DNA of 64,000 nt from Conexibacter woesei DSM 14684 (GTDB taxonomy: Bacteria; Actinomycetota; Thermoleophilia; Solirubrobacterales; Solirubrobacteraceae). Within the stretch, counting starts at the first letter, position 1. Every line of letters starts with the position of its first letter. A program made the position numbers and the translations under genes. The stretch is taken from assembly GCF_000025265.1 (NCBI RefSeq), contig NC_013739.1, positions 5,504,001 to 5,568,000 of the forward strand, given 5' to 3'. The notes under the pieces were generated by a model. It saw only the letters and a program-made list of their open reading frames with translations, had not been told where the DNA came from and did no database searches. Shown here one piece after another: positions 25,338 through 34,900 of this stretch.

Positions 25338-26947
25338 GGGATCACCGCCCGCACGCGCGTCCCGCTCCCGGGCACGCTGTCGACGTGCAGCTCGCCGCCG
25401 AGCGCCTCGACGCGGTCGACCATCCCGCGGATCCCGCCGCCCGCGCGGGCGCCGCCGGCGCCGTCGTCGGCCACTGCCAGCACGAGCTGGTCGCGCGTGC
25501 GTTCGAGCGACACGGTCAGCGCCGCGGGACCGGCGTGCTTGAGCGCGTTGGAGATCGCCTCGGAGAGGACGAAGTAGGCCGCGCTCTCGACGTCCAGCCG
25601 CAGGCGCTGCTCGAGCCCGGCGACGTGCAGCTCGATCGGCATCGGGAGGCGGTCGCGCAGATCCTCGATCGCCGCCGCGAGCCCCCGCTCGGTGAGCTGC
25701 GCCGGCATCACGCCGTTGACGAGCTCACGCAGCTCCTCGATCGCCGACTGGATGCCGGCCCGCAGCGTCGCCTGGTCGCCTCTGCCCGCCGCCTGCACCG
25801 CGAGCAGAACCAGTCGCGCCTGCAGGCCGTCGTGGAGGTCGCGGGCGATCCGGCGCCGCTCGCCGTCGGCGGTCGCGGCGATGCGCGCGCGTGAGGCGCG
25901 CAGCTCGACGGTCAGCCGCTGCCGGTCGAGCGCGATCGCGACGATCCGGCCGGCCTCGCGGATCTCCTCGGGCCGGTCGACCAGCATCGCGTCGTAGGCG
26001 ATCGCGCCGACCGCGCGCCCGCCCAGCTCGACGTCGACCGTCCCACGCCCGTTCGCGCGCGCCGCGACGACCACGGGGATGCCGCGATCGTCGACGAGCG
26101 CCTCCTCGCCCTGGACCCGAAACAGGACCTGGACGGACGGGTCGCCGAGCGTCGTCGCGAGCGCCGTGCGCAGCTCGGGCCGCCCGCCCTCGTCGGAGCC
26201 GAGCCAGACGCCGAGCTCTGCGAGGTCGCTGGTGCGGTCGAAGCCGCCGCGCGAGGCCGCCACGACGAAGACGAGCGGCACGAGGCCGAGGCTGACCAGC
26301 TGCAGAATGGTGCGCTGCACCGGGTCGCCGTCGAACACGCTGTGCTCGAGTGCGCTGCTGACCGGGACGACGAGCAGTGCGAAGATGCCGTAGACGGAGA
26401 GCGGGACGAGCACGCGGCGCTGCTCCGGGCGGGCCCGTCGCATCCGCTCGATCAGCAGCGCGGCGGTCGCGAGCACGACGATCGCGCCCGCGATGCGCTG
26501 GACATGCAGGCCGGCGGCGTCGAGGTCCGGGCGGTTCGCGACATTGAGCGGGCTGTCCGCGGCGAACAGGTACCGGGGTACTTGCAGCGGCAGGCAGACG
26601 AAGTAGCCCGCGAGGACCACGACGCGCTCCGCCGTGGTGTGCAGCCGGCCGGTCGGGAAGCTCAGCAGAAGCTGCACGATCACCGCGAGGATGACCGTCC
26701 CGACGATCATGCCGACGGCCACCGGCACGGGCGCGTCGACGGCGGCGACCTCCGGCAGCAGCGCGAAGCCGCCTGCGACCACGAGCAGCAGCCCCAGGCG
26801 GCTGCCCGGCCGGCGCGCCCATGCCACCAGGCCCGTCATGACGTACACCAGCCCGACCACCGGGAAGCACGCCGTGAGCCAGGCGTACGGCCCGCCCCGG
26901 TGCAGGATCAACGCGACCTCCGTGCCCGCGACGCACACCGCGCCCAA
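25325..26947 (-). CDS. membrane sensor histidine kinase (HisKA_3 type)
   Basis: 540 residues from a TTG at 26947, the only usual start codon after the upstream in-frame stop; the true start is therefore uncertain. Residues 1-235 contain about six or seven membrane spans. A short GAF-like segment follows (250-340), then HisKA_3 with phospho-His372 in RRRIARDLHDGLQARLVLLA, and the ATPase lobe: N box ESAAYFVLSEAISNALKHAG, G1 box VADDGAGGARAGGGIRGM, G2-like DSVPGSGTRVRAVIP. It pairs with the response regulator whose gene overlaps its 3' end. The signal is unknown; the many-span N-terminus without a large extracellular loop suggests a membrane-state signal. Confidence 0.9.
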   Translation of the reverse strand: MGAVCVAGTEVALILHRGGPYAWLTACFPVVGLVYVMTGLVAWARRPGSRLGLLLVVAGGFALLPEVAAVDAPVPVAVGMIVGTVILAVIVQLLLSFPTGRLHTTAERVVVLAGYFVCLPLQVPRYLFAADSPLNVANRPDLDAAGLHVQRIAGAIVVLATAALLIERMRRARPEQRRVLVPLSVYGIFALLVVPVSSALEHSVFDGDPVQRTILQLVSLGLVPLVFVVAASRGGFDRTSDLAELGVWLGSDEGGRPELRTALATTLGDPSVQVLFRVQGEEALVDDRGIPVVVAARANGRGTVDVELGGRAVGAIAYDAMLVDRPEEIREAGRIVAIALDRQRLTVELRASRARIAATADGERRRIARDLHDGLQARLVLLAVQAAGRGDQATLRAGIQSAIEELRELVNGVMPAQLTERGLAAAIEDLRDRLPMPIELHVAGLEQRLRLDVESAAYFVLSEAISNALKHAGPAALTVSLERTRDQLVLAVADDGAGGARAGGGIRGMVDRVEALGGELHVDSVPGSGTRVRAVIPCAS

Positions 26948-27079
26948 CCCGATCAGCCAGAGCGCGTCGGTCAGCGGCCCGCTACGCGACGCGGCGGGTG
27001 AAAAGAACGACGCGGTCGAAGCCCGGGGGACGCGGATGCGGCAATCCTGCCAGAACTGTCACCGCGACAGGGGAGCGTC

Positions 27080-29221
27080 TCAGCCGACGACGCGGGGCGG
27101 TGCGACGCCCGGTGCTCCACCCCGCCCACCGATCGTCGCGCCGGTCGCGGTGCAGCTGACCTGCTTGCCGCGATGGTCGCTCGTCAGGCGGAAGGTCGGG
27201 CGCGGTCCCTCCTGCTTCTGGAAGCCGTCGATGAGGAAGCCGTAGTCGAGGTTGCGGGTCGGCTTCACGAGCCAGCGTACGTCGCACGTCACCGTGCGGC
27301 CGACCGCAGCGGTGCCGGTGATGCGAGCTCGGCCGATCACGGCCGGCGCCCATGCCGGGCTGGGCGCGAGCGCGAACTCGCGCCCCTCCACGGCGTCGGC
27401 GTAGATCTCGGGGTCGCCGTCCTCGCCGCAGCTCGGTCCCCAGCTGACCACGCCGACGATCGTCGGCGATCCCGCCGGGCCGGCGAGGAGCGGGCCGCCG
27501 CTGTCGCCGACGCACGCCGACGTCTTCACCGTCTTCCCCTTGGGCCCTGCGACCGGACGGCCCCGCGTGCAGAGGGACCAGCGCCGCAGCAGCGCCGTCG
27601 GCAGCTGGTCGGTGCACGAGCCAGGCGCCACGACGTCCACCACCGCCGAGCGGAACACGCCCTGCCCCGCGCCGTCCGCGCTGGTGGCGCCGCGACCGAT
27701 CGTGGTCGCCGCCGTCCCAGCGCGGGTGAGGCCATCGGCGGCCGTGGCGATCGTCGCGACGGGCACGTCGCTGACCGGTCGGTTCAGCTCGAGGAGCATG
27801 AGGTCGCCCGCGGGCGGCGGAAACTCGCGTTCCATCTTCGCCAGCTCGCGCACGTGCAGCGGGAGGATCGCCCGCCGGCGGACGGTGCGCCGCTCGTTCC
27901 TCGGACCGACGAGCACCGCGTCGCTCTCCTCCAGCGCGCTCGTGCAGTGCGCCGCGGTCAGCACCCGGTCGGGAGCGATCAGCGCCCCGCCGCAGCCCGT
28001 GCCGACGACCGCGAACGCGGGGAACTGCGCCCGCGACGCCGGTGTGCCGCCGACGACGGCCGCCGACGCCTCCGGGTCGTCGTCGGTCGGCGAAGCCGGC
28101 AGCGAGTAGACGTTCCGCGGGCTGATCACCCGCGTGATCGCTTCGCCGACGACCGTGCTCGGGGCGACGCCTCTGCGCGCGATGTCGGCGTTGATCAGCG
28201 CGACGACCGTCGTCTTCGTCTGCGGGCGGTACAGCGACAGCGTCTGGTAGCCGGGCAGCGATCCGTTGTGGCCGAGCCAGCCGCTGACGTTGAACATGCC
28301 GATGCCGTAGACGATCGGCGTGGCACCGGCGACGGACGCGAGCCGCAGACGCTGGGTTCTCGCCGACAGCAGCCCGCGGCCGCTGACGAGCCGGGGCGCC
28401 CAGATCCGCAGGTCGCGCAGCGTCGAGACCATCTGCCCGGCCGCCCAGGTCCAGGTCGGGTCCCAGCTCGTGGCGTTCGCGACGCGCCCGTCCGGCGTCG
28501 AGTCCGCGTAACCCTGCGCGTGGGGCGACGGGAACCCGGTGCCGGCGGGGAAGCTCGTCTGCCGCATCCCCAGCGGCGCCGTGATGTGTCTGCGGATGTA
28601 GGCCCCGAGTCTCTCGCCGGAGACCCGCTCGACGACGAGGCCGAGCAGGATCGTGTTCGTGTTCGAGTAGCTGAACCCCGTCCCGGGTGCGAACAGCAGC
28701 GGCTCCCCGATCGCGGGGGAGAGCAGCTCCTGCGGTGTCCACGCATTGAAGGGATGGTCGGTGAGCGCTCTGTCGACCGACTCGGTCGCGCTGTAGTTGA
28801 CGAGACCGCTGCGCATCGTCGCGAGCTGTCGCAGCGTGATCGTGTCACCGCTGATGACGCCGGGGACGTACTTGGAGATCGGATCGTCGAGCGCGACCTT
28901 GCCCGCGTCGACGAGCTGCAGGAGCGCTGTCACCGTGAAGGTCTTCGTCACGCTCCCGATCCGCATGTACAGGTCGCTGCGCATGGGCCGGCGCGTCGCC
29001 GTGTTGCGCACGCCGAAGCTCCGCACGTACGGCGCTCTGCCCTGCTGCCAGACGCCGACGATCGCGCCGGGCGCGGCCGTCGTCGCGAGCGCCCGCCGGA
29101 TCGATCTCGTCAGCGCGGCGTCGCGCTTCGGCGCGGCCGACGCCTGCGGGACCGACGCGATCGCCGAGGCGACGAGCACGCCCGCGACGGCGCGCACGGC
29201 CCGGTGTGAAGTCAGCTGCAT
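27080..29221 (-). CDS. secreted fusion: class C beta-lactamase/DD-peptidase-like domain + trypsin-like protease + C-terminal beta domain, 713 aa
   Basis: Signal peptide 1-29. Residues ~30-370 are a serine hydrolase of the class C beta-lactamase / DD-carboxypeptidase clan: SxxK in YMRIGSVTKTFTVTALLQL, YxN in GTGFSYSNTNTILLGLVVER, HxG in SGWLGHNGSLPGYQ. Residues ~390-615 are a chymotrypsin-fold protease: GGTPASRAQFPAFAVVG, catalytic His in VLTAAHC, Asp in DLMLLELNRPV, Ser in ACVGDSGGPLLAG. The last ~90 residues are an Ig-like beta domain (VGRTVTCDVRWLVKPTRNLD; GKQVSCTATG). All motifs of both enzymes are present. One polypeptide carrying both is unusual. It is the first of three adjacent minus-strand envelope enzymes. 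Confidence 0.88.
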   Translation of the reverse strand: MQLTSHRAVRAVAGVLVASAIASVPQASAAPKRDAALTRSIRRALATTAAPGAIVGVWQQGRAPYVRSFGVRNTATRRPMRSDLYMRIGSVTKTFTVTALLQLVDAGKVALDDPISKYVPGVISGDTITLRQLATMRSGLVNYSATESVDRALTDHPFNAWTPQELLSPAIGEPLLFAPGTGFSYSNTNTILLGLVVERVSGERLGAYIRRHITAPLGMRQTSFPAGTGFPSPHAQGYADSTPDGRVANATSWDPTWTWAAGQMVSTLRDLRIWAPRLVSGRGLLSARTQRLRLASVAGATPIVYGIGMFNVSGWLGHNGSLPGYQTLSLYRPQTKTTVVALINADIARRGVAPSTVVGEAITRVISPRNVYSLPASPTDDDPEASAAVVGGTPASRAQFPAFAVVGTGCGGALIAPDRVLTAAHCTSALEESDAVLVGPRNERRTVRRRAILPLHVRELAKMEREFPPPAGDLMLLELNRPVSDVPVATIATAADGLTRAGTAATTIGRGATSADGAGQGVFRSAVVDVVAPGSCTDQLPTALLRRWSLCTRGRPVAGPKGKTVKTSACVGDSGGPLLAGPAGSPTIVGVVSWGPSCGEDGDPEIYADAVEGREFALAPSPAWAPAVIGRARITGTAAVGRTVTCDVRWLVKPTRNLDYGFLIDGFQKQEGPRPTFRLTSDHRGKQVSCTATGATIGGRGGAPGVAPPRVVG

Positions 29222-29242
29222 CGTGTCTCCTGAAGAAGGGCG

Positions 29243-30619
29243 TCAGCCCGTGTAGCCAGCCAGGGCCGTGACGATCCGGTCTTGCAGCGCGTACGCCGGC
29301 GACTCGATTCTGTCCGGCGGGACGAACTCCATCCGCATCCCGTTCAGCATCACCGCGAAGGCGAACCGCTTGCCGCTCACGCTCGTGCAGTAGCCGGTCA
29401 TGTTGAGCGTCGAGTTCGCCTGCTTCGCGTCGACGCGCGTGCCGTCCTTGAGCTGGCAGCGACCCTCCGCGACGGTTCCGGCGAAGCGCCGCAGCGTGCC
29501 GTCGCGTCCGGCGCGCGAGAGCGACCGCGCGAACGCTCTGCCCTCGGGCCGCTCGCGCATCCCCCTCAGCAGCCCCACGAGCTGCCGCGGCGACGTGCGG
29601 TCGGTGAGCGTCTCGCCCGAGCCCGACCGGATCGCCGGCGCGAGCCCGAACGTGTCCGCGATCGTGCGCGAGACGACGCGGGCGCCCCCGGCGCGCGAGC
29701 CGTCGCCGGCGACGCGCGCGCCGACCAGCCGCAGCGTCGCGTCCGCCGCGTAGTTGTCCGACGGCTTGTTGATCAGGGCGGCGAGCCGCGCGAAGGCCGG
29801 CGATCTGGTGCTCGCCAGTGTGCGGGCGCGCGCGGGCGTGCGCGCGGTGCCGGCGGACCCGTCGACGCGGATCCCGGCGTCGCGCAGCGCCCGCGTCAGC
29901 CCGCTGGCGGCGAAGGTCGCGGGGCGGCGCTGCGGCGCTGCGCTCGTCGCGTCGCGCAGGCCGCGGTTGAAGCCGATCGGCGTGCGCGGTCCGTTCGGGA
30001 TCGGTCGCTCGAATGCACCGGCGACGCCATACGGGCAGCCGCGGCCGAACAGCGGATCGGCGCAGAGGACGAGCGGGAACTCCGTCCCGCCGTTGTCGCG
30101 GTAGAGCGACGCGTCGCCGAGCACGCGGCCCGTGACGTGCCGCAACCCCGAGCGGCGCAGCTCGGCTGCCAGCCGCTCGACGCTCGCGTCCGACCCGTAC
30201 GCCTTGCGCGCGAAGGCCGCCGTGCCGAACGTGAAGTCGCCGGCGCCGCGCAGGTAGAGGTCTCCGCTCCAGGTCGCGCCGCTGCGCCGGCCGACGCCGA
30301 GTACGTGGGTCGTCAGCCTGGTGTCCGAGCCCAGCTCGATCAGCGCGGTCGAGGTCGTGTACAGCTTGGTCACGGAGGCCGAGAGGCGCAGTCTGTCGCT
30401 GCGGTCGTCGAAGACGACGCGGCCGTCGGAGAGGTCGACGACGTAGGCGCCGGCCGCCGACGGGCCTTTCGCGATCTGCGCGGCGAGCGTCGAGCGCAGC
30501 TGCTCCTCCGAGCTCGGCGCCGCGACGGCGTTCGCGGGAGCGCCGAGCGCGGTCGCGCCGACGGCGCCGACCGCCGCGACGAGCAGGCTCAAGCCGCGCG
30601 AGCGTGGTGCCGGACCCAT
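29243..30619 (-). CDS. D-alanyl-D-alanine carboxypeptidase/endopeptidase, PBP4 (DacB, S13) family
   Basis: 458 residues with an N-terminal signal (LSLLVAAVGAVGATALGAPA). SxxK is in RLSASVTKLYTTSTALIELG and SxN in INKPSDNYAADATLRLV. The PBP4 insert region has LGDASLYRDNGGTEFPLVLC. The third motif, normally KTG, is not standard: CQLKDGTRVDAKQANSTLNM has KDGT, then NMTGYC. The preceding DGSGLS-type motif is IRSGSGETLTDRTSPRQL. In this family the enzyme trims or cleaves D-Ala peptides in the wall. The altered third motif may reduce or change activity. The 21-base gap to the next gene on the same strand suggests an operon. Confidence 0.85.
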   Translation of the reverse strand: MGPAPRSRGLSLLVAAVGAVGATALGAPANAVAAPSSEEQLRSTLAAQIAKGPSAAGAYVVDLSDGRVVFDDRSDRLRLSASVTKLYTTSTALIELGSDTRLTTHVLGVGRRSGATWSGDLYLRGAGDFTFGTAAFARKAYGSDASVERLAAELRRSGLRHVTGRVLGDASLYRDNGGTEFPLVLCADPLFGRGCPYGVAGAFERPIPNGPRTPIGFNRGLRDATSAAPQRRPATFAASGLTRALRDAGIRVDGSAGTARTPARARTLASTRSPAFARLAALINKPSDNYAADATLRLVGARVAGDGSRAGGARVVSRTIADTFGLAPAIRSGSGETLTDRTSPRQLVGLLRGMRERPEGRAFARSLSRAGRDGTLRRFAGTVAEGRCQLKDGTRVDAKQANSTLNMTGYCTSVSGKRFAFAVMLNGMRMEFVPPDRIESPAYALQDRIVTALAGYTG

Positions 30620-30623
30620 CCGC

Positions 30624-31772
30624 TCAGCGACCGAGCAGCGCGCAGACCGCGTCGGCCTGCACGGAGCGCAGCTGCCGCAGCAGCGCGCCCTTCGGCGGCG
30701 GGATGTTCAGCGTGGTCGTGACCGAGCGCGAGCCGTCGGCCGTGGCGGCGGCCCACTGCGCGTAGCCCGGGAAGCTGCCCGTGTGGCCGTAGACGACGCC
30801 GCAGCGGCTCGTGTAGCGGAAGATCGCGAGGCCGGCCGCGTTGGTGCCGGGGCCGGGCGGGCTCGACGCGCCGCGCACGAACTGCAGTTGCTGCTCCTGC
30901 TCGGCGGCTCCGAAGAATCTGCGACCGAGATCGGCGCGGATGAAGGCCGAGAGGTCGCGCGGGGTCGAGACGATCGCGCCTGAGGCCCAGGCGCCGCTGG
31001 GGCTGATGATCGAGGTGCTGTCCTGTGGCGCCTCGCCGGGCGCCACGAGGTAGCCGTGGATGAACGGCGCGGGCAGCGAGAGGCGTCTGGTCGGGAAGCT
31101 CGTCTGCGTCAGGCCCGCCGGACCGAAGACGATCTGCTGCAGCAGGTTCGGGTACGGCGTCGCGGTGATCGCCTCGGCGATCAGGCCGATCAGGATGTTG
31201 TCTGTGTTCGAGTACTCGTAGCGCGAGCCCGGCGCGAAGGAGAGCGGCTCCCTGCGCACGAAGCCGACGACCTGCTGCGGCGTCACGTACGCCCGCGAGT
31301 CTCGGTTCATATGCGCGGCGAATGCCTTCGACCCCGTGTAGTCGGGGATCCCGCTGGTGTGGTTCAGCAGCTGGCGGATCGTCACCGCCGACCATGCCGC
31401 CGGCGCGCTCGGGAGCCGCTGGCCGAGCGTGTCGTCGAGGCTGAGGCGCCCCTCCTGCACGAGGTGCAGCGCGACGGCCCCGCTGAACGCCTTCGCGATG
31501 CTCGCGATCCGCATGTGCTGGTTCGCCGTCGGCGCGCCCGCTCGTCTGACGTCGGCGCGGCCGGCGCGCAGCACCGTCAGGCGCCCGTCGCGGTACAGCG
31601 TCGCGACCGCGCCGGGTGCCCCGCCGCTGGCCGCCACGAGCCGTCTGAGACCGCGCTGGACCTCGGCGTCCGTGGTCCGTGCCTGCCCGACCGCGGGGAC
31701 GAGCAGCGGCAGCGCCGCCACAGCGGCGCACGCGATGCGCCTGGGCGCGGTCGAACGGATGAAGCGGGACAT
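30624..31772 (-). CDS. secreted serine hydrolase, class C beta-lactamase / DD-carboxypeptidase family
   Basis: 382 residues with signal peptide (IACAAVAALPLLVPAVGQAR). SxxK: MRIASIAKAFSGAVALHLVQ. YxN: GSRYEYSNTDNILIGLIAEA. HxG: VVYGHTGSFPGYAQWAA. These three motifs define the penicillin-recognising clan, matching Streptomyces R61-type DD-carboxypeptidases and related esterases; reaction specificity cannot be read from sequence. It lies four bases upstream of the DacB-like gene on the same strand. A DosR-like palindrome (31852-31865) sits 80 bases upstream of its ATG, midway to the divergent 1012-aa gene. Confidence 0.87.
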   Translation of the reverse strand: MSRFIRSTAPRRIACAAVAALPLLVPAVGQARTTDAEVQRGLRRLVAASGGAPGAVATLYRDGRLTVLRAGRADVRRAGAPTANQHMRIASIAKAFSGAVALHLVQEGRLSLDDTLGQRLPSAPAAWSAVTIRQLLNHTSGIPDYTGSKAFAAHMNRDSRAYVTPQQVVGFVRREPLSFAPGSRYEYSNTDNILIGLIAEAITATPYPNLLQQIVFGPAGLTQTSFPTRRLSLPAPFIHGYLVAPGEAPQDSTSIISPSGAWASGAIVSTPRDLSAFIRADLGRRFFGAAEQEQQLQFVRGASSPPGPGTNAAGLAIFRYTSRCGVVYGHTGSFPGYAQWAAATADGSRSVTTTLNIPPPKGALLRQLRSVQADAVCALLGR

Positions 31773-31851
31773 ACGGACTCCTCGAGGGCTGGGCGGTCAG
31801 CGCGGCGAGCCGCGCCCGCGAACCGTTGCGCATCGAGCGGGCACCGGAACA

Positions 31852-31865
31852 GGGACCTAGGTCCC
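31852..31865. promoter_or_regulatory. DosR/NarL-like palindromic box 3 in a divergent promoter
   Basis: GGGACCTAGGTCCC, a perfect 14-bp palindrome, centred about equally between the divergent starts at 31772 and 31945. It matches boxes 1 and 2 at 12 or more of 14 positions, flanks included (CAGGGACC...GGTCCCTT). Confidence 0.6.
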
Positions 31866-31944
31866 TTGTTGGGGTTTCAGCGCTCTTGCACGCTGATCGT
31901 TCGCGCTCCGTCCGGCGAGCGCCTCCGAGTTCCCGAGGTCACCG

Positions 31945-34900
31945 ATGCGCGCAGGTCCGTTGCTCCTCCCGACGCTGGTCGCGTTGGTCACCTCGTCGTC
32001 GCTCGGAGCAGCGGCCGCCCCGGCGGTCGCGGCCGAGGGACCGGCCCCCGCTGCCGCAGCGGCGAGAGCCCGGCGCGCGGCCGCTCCGGTGGTCGCACCG
32101 CGGCCGGGCGCCGTCGTGCGGGCCCATCGCGTCCGCATCCGCGTGCGCTCGGGCGACGCTGCGGGCGCGTTGCGGGTCCGCCTCAACGGCGTCCCCGTCG
32201 GCGCCGACTTCGGCGCAAGCCGGGGCGGTGTGCGCACGCTCGTCACGTCGGTCAGCCATGGGCTGCGCCGTGGCCGCAACGTGCTGCGCGTGACCGTGCT
32301 GCACTCCGGCCGGCCGCCGCGCAGCACGACGGTCCGCTTCACGGTGCGCACGAGACGAGCGCTGACCGGCGCCGGACGTGACCGCCGTGTCGCGATCGGG
32401 GCGACGGCGCCGATGACCGGCAGCGCGCACGGGCTGCCGCGCGCGAGCCGCCCCTCCGCCCGCTGGCGCGTCGTCGCCGGCCCTGGCGTGCGGCGTACGC
32501 CCGCCGGCAGATCCCGCACGAGAGCGCGCAGCGCGCAGCGGTCCCTCGCGAACGGGCTGCCGCTCGCGGCGCTGACGCCGCCGCTGCTGGCCTCGCCTGC
32601 CGGCCTCGCGGCGAGCTTCCGCCCCGTCGTACCGGGCAGATACACGCTGCGGCTGACGAGCGGGAGCGGGGCCGCGAGATCGTCGGACGAGGTGACGCTG
32701 ACCGCCGTCCCGCGCACGCCGCTGGTGCCGATCGACACGATGGCGGCCTTGACGGGCGACGGGCGGGGCATCCGCGTCGGGGAGATGACCTACCGGCTGC
32801 GTGACGCGCAGGGCGCGCCGCAGAGCACCGCCGTTCCGGCGCTGCAGGTGGTCGTGCTCGACCGCGACACGCTGAGCCCGATCTCGAACAAGGCCTACGG
32901 CAGCAGCCAGCGGGCGATCCCCGAGCTGAAGGCCCTTCACGACGATGAGCAGCTCGTGATCGTCTCGCTGCAGGCGGGCGACGCGTCGACGAGCGGCGAC
33001 TTCGAGACCATCGAGCAGGGGCTCGCGGGACTCGGCTTCCCGGCGGGCAGGCTGCCGATCCGACCCGGGTCGTTCTCGGGCGTCGGGGTGCCGGGGATGG
33101 AGCCCGGCGAGGCGGACGTCAGCGTCGTGCCGTTCTCGACGGACACCGGCCGGATCGCGACGTACGGGCGGATGCAGGGCTATCTCAGCCCCGACCAGCA
33201 CCTCAACTACGGCTTCGTCCCGAGCGAGCGCGTCCCCTTCAGGTACGTCGCTCCGGAGTCGCCCTGCGGCCCTGGCGCCTCCTGCGCCGGGTCGGTCGGC
33301 TTCCGCGTGCTCGTACAGGACTGGAAGACCCTCAAGCCCGCGCGCGGCGGCGACGGGATCGTCTACCAGACCGGCCGGCCCGGCCTGAGCGCAGCGCAGC
33401 AGAGCGCCGAGGCCCAGAGCATGGTGAGAAACCTCGCGGCGGTCGAGGACGGCAACCTCGTGATCGTCCAGGCCGTCAGCACCCGCAGCGGCGCCGGCTA
33501 CCTGCCGCCGATCGGGGAGATCGACAGAGCGACGATGACGGCGCTCGCCAGAACGATCGCCGGCTTCGGCGGCACGCGCAACGCCTTCAACCGGATCGCC
33601 CGCACGACCGGCCCGGCCGCCGGCGGCGGCTCGACCTACACGCTCGTCGGCTGGAAGGACGCCGGCGAGGGCGAGGCCGCCGAGGTCGCGGCGAACGTCG
33701 ACGGCGCCGGCCCGGCGCCCGCGCTCAGCGGCGTCCTGCGGCCCGACCGCGAGTCGCGCTTCCGGCCGGCCGAGGTCTCCGCGACGAGCAGACCCTCCGC
33801 CGACCCGACCGCGCTCGCCTCACTCGTGATGCAGGAGCCGACGGGGGAGTGGCCGCTGTCGGACCCCAGACATGCCGCCGCGATCGCCTACATCGGCGGC
33901 ACGCTGCCGCAGCTCGGCTCCGACCCGCGCACCGCCTACTGGACGCAGAGCTTCACCCAGTCCGACACCAACGCGCTGATCCGCGACGTCACGAACACCG
34001 CGTACAGAGCGAACGACCGCTTCAGCGCGGGAGAGTTCGTCGAGGCGCGCGACCAGCTCGTGTTGGAGCTCGGTCTGGTCGGCAAGGTCCGCTCCTACCT
34101 CTCGAAGCTGCAGCAGCCGTTCTCCGAAGGCCAGCTGAGCCAGTGGGTGACGGCGCAGACGGTCGCCGACCGCGTGCTCGAGGACGCCGAGAACCCCGAC
34201 GACGAGGTGACGCTGTCGTGGCTCGAGCTGACCGCGCAGGTGCTCGAGCTGCTCGGACCGGCGACCGAGGAGGTCACCGGCGTGCTCGGCGGCCTGCTCG
34301 ACATCGGCATGTGGGGGTACGGCGCGACGAAGAGCGGCGGCCCCAGCGAGGGCGAGATGCGCGTGCACGCCGACGCGTTCGGCAAAGCGCTCGTCGACAG
34401 AGCCGAGCAGGCGAAGGTGACGATCGACCGGATGGGCGACGTGATCGTCGGCGACTACGCGAAGCTCGCGGTCGTCGGCAGATACGGGAGCTGCGTCGAC
34501 TGCCCGGCGAGATACGCCTACCTGGCGCTCGACGGGAGAGACATGTCGCGCAACAGAGCGCAGATCGACCGCGGCGTCCAGCGCCTCGCCTACCAGAAGC
34601 TGCTGCCGCTCGGCTTCCCCGTGATGGCGCTGACGCGCGTCGGCAGACACAACGACTGGCCCCGCAGCACGGCGCCGGACGTCCGGGACTACGTCTGCAA
34701 CGGGTACCAGCCGTGGAAGGACTACGCGGGGAACGCTTCCACCTCCCTGCTGCAGGAGCTCGATCCGGCAGGCAGAGTGAACGCGTACGACACGTTCGTG
34801 ATGTCACGTCCGCCCGGCATCGCGACCGGGCACGGCACGCCGCCGTCGAACGAGCTGCTCGAGCTGATCTTCGGCGCCGAGAGACTCGGCATGGATCCGG

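Noticed and set aside
27173-30721. Plus-strand open frames (678 and 479 codons) opposite the fusion protease and PBP4 genes
   Set aside because: Antisense to enzymes with full catalytic motifs; no supporting features.
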